Below are positions 41,596-46,543 of a stretch of DNA of 46,543 bases, piece after piece. Positions within the stretch are counted from its first letter, which is position 1. Every line of letters starts with the position of its first letter. The translations under genes and the position numbers were made by a program. The DNA comes from Streptomyces griseicoloratus (GTDB lineage: Bacteria > Actinomycetota > Actinomycetes > Streptomycetales > Streptomycetaceae). The notes beneath the pieces were generated by a model, which worked only from the letters and a program-made list of their open reading frames with translations, was not told the DNA's origin and did not search any database. The stretch covers positions 1-46,543 of the forward strand of contig NZ_JACVQF010000035.1 in assembly GCF_014534645.1 (NCBI RefSeq), read 5' to 3'.

Positions 41596-42579
41596 ATGCT
41601 GGGAGTGCTGGGGCTGGAGGAGACACACGAGTCGGCGTACCGGGCGTTGGTGTCCGTGGGCGCCGCCGACGTGCCCGATCTCGCACGGCGGCTGGCGCTC
41701 GGCGAGCAGGACACCGAGCGGGCGCTGCGCCGGCTGGAGCAGAACGGCCTCGCGGCCCAGTCCCCGGCCCGTCCCGGCCGCTGGGTGGCCGCGCCGCCCG
41801 GGGTGGCCCTGGGCGCCCTGCTCACCCAGCAGCGGCACGAGCTGGAGAAGGCGGAGCTGGCGGCGGCGCTGCTGGCCGAGGAGTACCGGGCGGCGGTGGC
41901 CGAGCCCGCTGTGCACGACCTGGTCGAGGTGGTGATCGGCGCGGCGGCGGTCGCCCAGCGCTTCTTCCAGCTCCAGCTGGGCGCGAGCGAGGAGGTGTGC
42001 GCGCTGGTCACCGGCAACCCGGTCGCCGTCACCGGCATGGAGAACGACGCGGAGGAGCAGGCCACCGGCCGCGGCGTCCGCTACCGGGTGGTGGTCGAGC
42101 GGTCGGTGCTCGACCTGCCCACCGGCATCACCGAGCTGACCGCCGCGCTCGGCCGCGACGAGCAGGTACGGGTGGTGGACCGGGTGCCGACCAAGCTGGT
42201 GGTCGCCGACCGCTCCCTCGCCCTGGTGCCCCTCACCGCGCACTCCGCGGAGCCCGCCGCGCTGGTCGTGCACGCCAGCGGCCTGCTGGAACTGCTCTCG
42301 GGCCTGTTCGAGTCGGTGTGGCGCAACGCGCTGCCACTGCGGCTGGGCGTCTCGGGGGTGACCGAGCAGGACCCCGACGGCCCGGACGGCACCGACCTGG
42401 AGATCCTCTCCCTGCTGCTGGCCGGCCTGACCGACGCGAGCGTCGCCAAGCAGCTCGACCTGGGTCTGCGGACCGTACAGCGCCGGGTGAAGCGCCTGAT
42501 GGAGCTGACCGGGGTGACGACCCGGCTGCAGCTCGGCTGGCACGCGTACGAGCGGGGCTGGGTGGCCCGCCGGCGGTGA
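41596..42579 (+). CDS. Two-HTH transcriptional regulator (TrmB-like N-terminus, LuxR-like C-terminus)
   Basis: The 327-residue protein begins MLGVLGLEETHESAYRALVS, followed by a winged-helix-like block (ADVPDLARRLALGEQDTERA, then LRRLEQNGLA) as in TrmB-type proteins. The middle region resembles a phospholipase-D-like or effector-sensing fold. The C-terminus is a LuxR-like HTH (LEILSLLLAGLTDASVAKQL followed by LRTVQRRVKRLMELTGV). Streptomycetes have many such regulators. The ATG at 41596 has GAGGGG about nine bases upstream. An earlier in-frame GTG at 41488 would add 36 residues of low coding quality. Target unknown. Confidence 0.8.
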   Translation: MLGVLGLEETHESAYRALVSVGAADVPDLARRLALGEQDTERALRRLEQNGLAAQSPARPGRWVAAPPGVALGALLTQQRHELEKAELAAALLAEEYRAAVAEPAVHDLVEVVIGAAAVAQRFFQLQLGASEEVCALVTGNPVAVTGMENDAEEQATGRGVRYRVVVERSVLDLPTGITELTAALGRDEQVRVVDRVPTKLVVADRSLALVPLTAHSAEPAALVVHASGLLELLSGLFESVWRNALPLRLGVSGVTEQDPDGPDGTDLEILSLLLAGLTDASVAKQLDLGLRTVQRRVKRLMELTGVTTRLQLGWHAYERGWVARRR

Positions 42580-42613
42580 GGCGTCCGGCCGCCCCCTCGG
42601 GCACTCTGGACAG

Positions 42614-43096
42614 ATGGGAGCGTGGGACCTCCTGCTGACCGGCCTGGTCATCCTGCTGGGGCTGTGCGGCGTCCTGCTGCCCGGTGTGCCCGGCTCGTGG
42701 CTGGTGTGGGCCGGGGTGCTGTGGTGGGCCCTGAAGGATCCGCAGCCGCTCGCCTGGGCCGTGCTGGTGGGCGCCACGGTGGTGCTGCTCCTCTCCCAGG
42801 CGGTGCGCTGGACATTGCCGCCCCGGCGCATGCGCGCGGACGACGCCGACCGCCGTCTCACGGCGTACGCGGGTGCCGGGGCCTTCCTCGGTTTCGTCCT
42901 GGTCCCGGTGCTCGGGGCGATACCCGGCTTCATGGGGGGCATCTACCTGGCCGAGCGGTCACGGCTCGGCCGGCACGGCGAGGCGATGGCGGCGCTGAGG
43001 ACGGCCATGCGCTCGGGCGGCTCCAGCACGCTGACGGAGCTGTTCGCCTGCCTGCTGATCACGGGCGCGTGGCTGGGCGCGGTGTTCGTCGGCTAG
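42614..43096 (+). CDS. DUF456 small membrane protein
   Basis: The 160-residue protein has four hydrophobic segments with the glycine-rich pattern of DUF456: LLLTGLVILLGLCGVLLPGV with PGSWLVWAGVLWWA, AWAVLVGATVVLLLSQAV, AYAGAGAFLGFVLVPVLGAI with PGFMGGIYLAE, and LTELFACLLITGAWLGAVFV. Known for the family: conserved bacterial inner membrane protein of unknown function. The ATG at 42614 follows the HTH gene by 34 bases on the same strand, so the two may be co-transcribed. No strong ribosome site is seen. Confidence 0.85.
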   Translation: MGAWDLLLTGLVILLGLCGVLLPGVPGSWLVWAGVLWWALKDPQPLAWAVLVGATVVLLLSQAVRWTLPPRRMRADDADRRLTAYAGAGAFLGFVLVPVLGAIPGFMGGIYLAERSRLGRHGEAMAALRTAMRSGGSSTLTELFACLLITGAWLGAVFVG

Positions 43097-43204
43097 TGCC
43101 CCGTTTTTGACGTGCCGTCACGGCCGGCACCGGAATGGTTGTACGCCTCACGTTGCACTTTCGTTCCACTTCTGTACCGCTTCGTATGCCGTAAAGAAAT
43201 CTTG

Positions 43205-43232
43205 TTGACATGTAAAGGACACGTGTAAGGAT
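43205..43232 (+). promoter_or_regulatory. Vegetative-type promoter of the secreted VCBS gene
   Basis: A consensus -35 TTGACA (43205-43210) is followed 15 bases later by TAAGGAT (43226-43232). The spacer contains a tandem near-repeat, ACATGTAAAGGA then CACGTGTAAGGA. The AT-rich stretch 43140-43250 marks the promoter region. The gene start is 78 bases downstream. Confidence 0.55.
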
Positions 43233-43309
43233 CGCGGAGTAATCCCTGGATCTTGCAGGGCCGTACCGCGGCCCGCGATCCGTTCCTCATGACCAACTGG
43301 AGGACCCAC

Positions 43310-44245
43310 GTGGCCAAAAGCTCCGGCCTGAACACGCGTCGCACGCTGGCACGTGTCACGGCTGCGGCGCTCACCGCCGCTCTGGTGGCGACCGGCACGT
43401 CCGCCGCCGTCGCCGCCGACGCGCCCGGACGTTCCGCCTCGCAGGCCCCCGTCGACGTGAAGCCGTCGGGCGCCTCGAAGTTCGGCACCGGCGCCGAGTT
43501 CGACGAGTACGCCCCGGTCAACGCGCTGTACGGCAAGGACGGCAACGGCGAGCTGTGGGGGTACATCCCCAACTTCGAGGGCGGCCTGGACCAGGATCGC
43601 ATCTGGTCCGGCTCCGGCTGGGACGACGCGCGCTTCATCACGCAGGTCGACCACGACGACGACGGCAGCTCGGACGGCATCTGGGACGTCACCGGCAGCA
43701 CGCTGTCCTACACCTCGTGGGGCACCGACTACCAGCTGACCGTCGGCAAGGGCTGGAACATCTACAACCGCCTGCTCTCGGCCGGCGACCTCGGCGGCGC
43801 CGGCGCCGACGACCTGATCGCCCGGGACGGCTCCGGTGTGCTGTGGCTGTACCTCGGCTACGGCAACGGCAAGCTGACCCAGCGCTACAAGGTCGGCGCC
43901 GGGTGGAACATCTACACCCACATCGCCGGCCAGGGCGACCTCACCGGTGACGGCAAGGACGACATCGTCGCCAAGGACAGCTCGGGCGTGCTGTGGCTCT
44001 ACAAGGGCACCGGCAACTACAAGGCGCCGTTCACGTCCCGCAGCCGTATCGGCGGCGGCTGGAACACCTACAACAACCTGGTCTCCGTCGGCGACATCGA
44101 CATCGACGGCATCACCGACCTGGTCGCCCGTGACAAGACGGGCGCGCTGTACCTGTACAAGGGCACCGGCAACGCCACAGCCCCCTTCAAGTCCCGCGTG
44201 AAGATCGGCAGCGGCGGCTGGAACACGTACAGCATCCTGTTCTGA
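43310..44245 (+). CDS. Secreted FG-GAP/VCBS-repeat protein
   Basis: The 311-residue product has a signal peptide (basic start with twin Arg NTRRT, hydrophobic ALTAALVATGTSAAV, cleavage after about A36). The mature part has repeats of the FG-GAP/VCBS type with calcium-loop-like motifs: GDLGGAGADDLIARDGSGVL, GDLTGDGKDDIVAKDSSGVL, GDIDIDGITDLVARDKTGAL, each followed by WLY or YLY, and GWNIY/GWNTY between. These predict a beta-propeller-like extracellular domain binding calcium and possibly polysaccharide or protein. The GTG at 43310 has GGAGG six bases upstream. It has its own promoter and is followed by a terminator. Confidence 0.88.
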   Translation: MAKSSGLNTRRTLARVTAAALTAALVATGTSAAVAADAPGRSASQAPVDVKPSGASKFGTGAEFDEYAPVNALYGKDGNGELWGYIPNFEGGLDQDRIWSGSGWDDARFITQVDHDDDGSSDGIWDVTGSTLSYTSWGTDYQLTVGKGWNIYNRLLSAGDLGGAGADDLIARDGSGVLWLYLGYGNGKLTQRYKVGAGWNIYTHIAGQGDLTGDGKDDIVAKDSSGVLWLYKGTGNYKAPFTSRSRIGGGWNTYNNLVSVGDIDIDGITDLVARDKTGALYLYKGTGNATAPFKSRVKIGSGGWNTYSILF

Positions 44246-44280
44246 CCGGGACGCACCGCCTTCCCCGAAGGCACCGCGGC

Positions 44281-44307
44281 GGGCCGCTCTCCTGTGGAGG
44301 GCGGCCC
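44281..44307. terminator. Bidirectional terminator between convergent genes
   Basis: GGGCCGCTCTCC (44281-44292) pairs with GGAGGGCGGCCC (44296-44307), a 12-base stem with one wobble pair and a very short loop. It lies between the convergent VCBS and ogt genes. GTTCC follows on the plus strand. Confidence 0.75.
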
Positions 44308-44322
44308 GTTCCGCTGTCCGGA

Positions 44323-44859
44323 CTAGCAGGCGGCGCCCGGCACCGCGCCCTCCAGCGCGAGCAGCGCGGTCTTGCGTTCCAGGCCGCCCGCGTACCCCGT
44401 CAGGGAACCGTCGGCGCCGATCACCCGGTGGCACGGGCGGACGACGAGCAGCGGGTTGGCGCCGATCGCGCCGCCGACGGCCCGTACGGCGGCGCGGGAG
44501 GCGCCGATGCGGGCGGCGATCTCCCCGTACGTCGTGGTCGCCCCGTAGGGGACGGAGTCCAGCGCGGCCCACACCCGCTCCCGGAACGCGGTGCCCTCGG
44601 CGCGCAAGGGCAGCCGGAACTCGCGCAGTTCCCCGGCGAAGTAGGCGGCGAGCTGCGCGGCGGCCTCGCGGAACGGGCCGGTGTCGGCCCGCCAGCCGGC
44701 CTGGACGGTCCGGCCGCCCTTCTGGCCGGGCACGGACAGGGAGGTCAGGGAGCCGGACGGGTCGGCGGTGAGGAGCAGCCGGCCGACGGGGCTGTCGATC
44801 TCGGTCCAGTAGGTCGTGGTGCCGGCGGTCGCCGGGGTCGCGGTGGTCGCGGTGGTCAT
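44323..44859 (-). CDS. ogt: Methylated-DNA--protein-cysteine methyltransferase
   Basis: The 178-residue protein has an N-terminal Ogt-like domain (YWTEIDSPVGRLLLTADPSG) and the catalytic domain TAFRERVWAALDSVPYGATT, GGAIGANPLLVVRPCHRVIG with acceptor C143, and GYAGGLERKTALLALEG. It removes methyl groups from O6-methylguanine by suicide transfer to the cysteine. Its ATG overlaps the stop of the Ada/AlkA gene (ATGA), so the two repair proteins are made together. A Thr/Ala-rich start of 15 residues is unremarkable. Confidence 0.95.
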   Translation of the reverse strand: MTTATTATPATAGTTTYWTEIDSPVGRLLLTADPSGSLTSLSVPGQKGGRTVQAGWRADTGPFREAAAQLAAYFAGELREFRLPLRAEGTAFRERVWAALDSVPYGATTTYGEIAARIGASRAAVRAVGGAIGANPLLVVRPCHRVIGADGSLTGYAGGLERKTALLALEGAVPGAAC

Positions 44860-46247
44860 CGGTTCTCCAACTCCCCTGCTGTGCGCAGGTGCTGCAGTGC
44901 GTAGGAGCGCCAGGGGCGCCAGGTGTCGGGCAGGTCCGCGCCGGGCGGGGCGACGTCCGGGTCGCCGAGGGCGCGGGTGCGGACGGCGGCGGCGGTACGG
45001 GCGTCCAGGCCGGGCAGGCCGAGCAGCGCCCGCTGCGCGTCGTCGCGGTCGGCCCCGGGGTCCAGGCGTACGGCGCCGTCGGCGAGGGCGGCGGTGAGCG
45101 CGCCCAGGGGGCCGCCGGGCTCGGCCCCGGCGAGGACGGCCGGTTCGGGAAAGAGGTGGGTGAGGCTGCCGCAGGGGGCGTCCAGTGCCTTGCCGTACCG
45201 CTGGACCAGCCGCTCGGCCTCCGCCCGCCCCACCAGCGCCCGCACGGCCAGCTCCTCGGGGTCCGCGGTGCCCGGCGAGCGCAGCCCGGGGCGGGCGGCG
45301 ACCAGCGGGGCGAGCCGGGGGTCGGCACCGAGCCGTTCGTCGACGGCGTACGGGTCGGCGTCGAGGTCGAACAGGCGCCGCAGCCGCTGCACGGCGGTGG
45401 TCAGGTCGCGCAGGTCGGTGAGGTGCAGCCGGGCGTCGAGCCAGCCGCCGGTGCCGGTCCTCGGTGTTCCGGGCCGCTCGTCGACGGCGACGATGCCGGT
45501 GCCGTAGGGGAGGCGGAGGGTGCGCCGGTAGACGCGCCGGCCGGGCGTGCCGGCGACCTCCTCGACACCGGCGACGGCCTCCCGCTGGAGCAGGTCGAAG
45601 ACGGGTCCTGCCTGGTAGGGGCCCCGGTGGGCGAGCCGCAGCGGGATCCCGGCGGACGGGGTGGGCGTCCGCCGGGAGGCCCGGCCGCCCGCCGGGGCGG
45701 CGGCGCGCAGCTCGCTGGGCGTGGCCGCGTACACGGCACGGATCGTGTCGTTGAACTGCCGGACGCTGGCGAATCCCGACGCGAACGCGATCTCGGTGAC
45801 CGGCAGGCCGGTGGTCTGCAGCAGGATGCGGGCGGTGTGCGAGCGCTGGGCGCGGGCCAGGGCCACCGGCCCGGCACCCAGCTCGGCGGTGAGCTGGCGC
45901 TGCACCTGCCGGGCGCTGTAGCCGAGCCGGGTGGCGAGCCCGGCGACGCCCTCGCGGTCGACGACGCCGTCGCCGATCAGCCGCATGGCCCGGCCGACGA
46001 CGTCCGCGCGCACGTTCCAGTCCGCGGACCCGGGCACGGCGTCCGGACGGCACCGCCGGCAGGCCCGGAAGCCGGAGCCCTGCGCGGCGGCGGCCGTCGC
46101 GAAGAAGCGCACGTTGCGGCGCTTCGGCGTGACCGCCGGGCAACTGGGCCGGCAGTAGATGCCGGTCGTCTCGACGGCGAAGAAGAACGCCCCGTCGAAC
46201 CGGGCGTCCCGGCTCCGCACGGCCTCGTACCTGCTGTCCTCGTCCAT
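44856..46247 (-). CDS. Ada-type activator fused to AlkA DNA glycosylase
   Basis: The 463-residue protein has an N-terminal Ada zinc domain with C32, C36 (GIYCRPSCPAVTPKRRNV), C63 and C66 (CRRC), where the first cysteine accepts methyl from phosphotriesters. An AraC-type HTH follows (VAGLATRLGYSARQVQRQL, then FASGFASVRQFNDTIRAVYA). Next is an AlkA N-terminal domain and an HhH-GPD glycosylase (LLGLPGLDARTAAAVRTRAL). Fusions of Ada and AlkA are known in actinobacteria. It should sense alkylation, activate itself and ogt, and excise alkylated bases. Start at the ATG at 46247; a GTG immediately before is an alternative. Confidence 0.9.
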   Translation of the reverse strand: MDEDSRYEAVRSRDARFDGAFFFAVETTGIYCRPSCPAVTPKRRNVRFFATAAAAQGSGFRACRRCRPDAVPGSADWNVRADVVGRAMRLIGDGVVDREGVAGLATRLGYSARQVQRQLTAELGAGPVALARAQRSHTARILLQTTGLPVTEIAFASGFASVRQFNDTIRAVYAATPSELRAAAPAGGRASRRTPTPSAGIPLRLAHRGPYQAGPVFDLLQREAVAGVEEVAGTPGRRVYRRTLRLPYGTGIVAVDERPGTPRTGTGGWLDARLHLTDLRDLTTAVQRLRRLFDLDADPYAVDERLGADPRLAPLVAARPGLRSPGTADPEELAVRALVGRAEAERLVQRYGKALDAPCGSLTHLFPEPAVLAGAEPGGPLGALTAALADGAVRLDPGADRDDAQRALLGLPGLDARTAAAVRTRALGDPDVAPPGADLPDTWRPWRSYALQHLRTAGELENR

Positions 46248-46543
46248 CACACCGCCCAGTCTGCCCCGCCCCGCACCACAGCACTGGCGGAAATCGGACA
46301 CGACACCCCGCCACCGCTCCCGATGCCCGGCCCCCGGCACCGACCCCCGCCCCGAGCCCGGTGGCCCGACCGAAGGCCGGAGGCCGCGACCGTGACCGGT
46401 GCCCGCGACCGGTGGCCGCCGAATGGCGACCGGGACCGGAGGCCAGAGGCCGGGAAACCCCCACCGGGCCGCCAGGCGGGCCGGCGAGACGCCGACGGCG
46501 GTGACCGGCGGCCGGGCACAGTGGCCCGTGGACAGGACCGGCC
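46248..46543. other. Gene-free end of the window with GACCGG-rich repeats
   Basis: The first 60 bases upstream of the Ada/AlkA gene should contain its promoter. From about 46360 onward the sequence is dominated by short variants of GCGACCGGTG and GACCGGAGGCC. Open frames here lack ribosome sites and look like by-products of the repeat. No gene is supported. Confidence 0.5.

Noticed and set aside
46360-46543. Gene on either strand at the right edge
   Set aside because: Open frames arise from GACCGG-type repeats and lack ribosome sites or plausible protein character.

Overview
The window looks like chromosome from a Streptomyces or close relative. GC content is very high, and nearly every codon ends in G or C. 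GTG starts are common, translation is coupled by ATGA overlaps, and some genes have a -10 box placed as in leaderless transcripts. The families present fit too: PucR, Rv1733c-like, DUF2637, paired TraR/DksA zinc fingers, an MreB-like protein and a fused SecDF. I see no rRNA, tRNA, CRISPR array or intact mobile element. One degraded IS200/IS605-type TnpB fragment is present.

Region A (about 535-13474, minus strand) is the most distinctive part. Eleven genes run from a NodU/CmcH-type carbamoyltransferase at 12329 down to 535, almost all joined by 4-base stop/start overlaps. They encode what is needed to make a nucleotide-activated D-glycero-D-manno-heptose (GmhA, HldE, GmhB) and seven glycosyltransferases, two of them of the GT9/heptosyltransferase type. 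A UDP-glucuronate decarboxylase-like enzyme lies just upstream. Heptose pathways are classically linked to Gram-negative LPS. Here the likely output is an undescribed heptosylated, carbamoylated glycan, glycolipid or glycosylated metabolite. No transporter, polymerase or acceptor gene is visible.

Region B (13605-15639, plus) has a CE4 deacetylase lipoprotein with a leaderless, palindrome-covered promoter, a small SRPBCC protein, and a VOC-fold protein preceded by a MarR-like operator.

Region C (15668-24481) is purine catabolism. It holds a three-subunit xanthine dehydrogenase, an AzgA-type purine permease and the maturation factor XdhC on the minus strand, with a PucR regulator diverging from them. 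The TnpB relic lies just after pucR.

Region D (25078-33501) contains a TPR-like gene with a Rex-like upstream site, an Rv1733c-like membrane protein, and an MreB-like gene with two TraR/DksA genes. A NarL-type two-component system diverges from these. A small secreted protein and a fused SecDF follow.

Region E (33538-46247) is mixed: a GntR regulator, an FhuF-like ferric reductase behind an iron box, a DUF2637 membrane protein, an RsbW-like ATPase, pyruvate dehydrogenase (quinone), a very large PP2C-like protein that lacks key metal ligands, a two-HTH regulator, a DUF456 protein, a secreted FG-GAP/VCBS protein, and an Ada-AlkA/Ogt alkylation-repair pair.

All family assignments come from reading motifs by eye. 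No database search was run.
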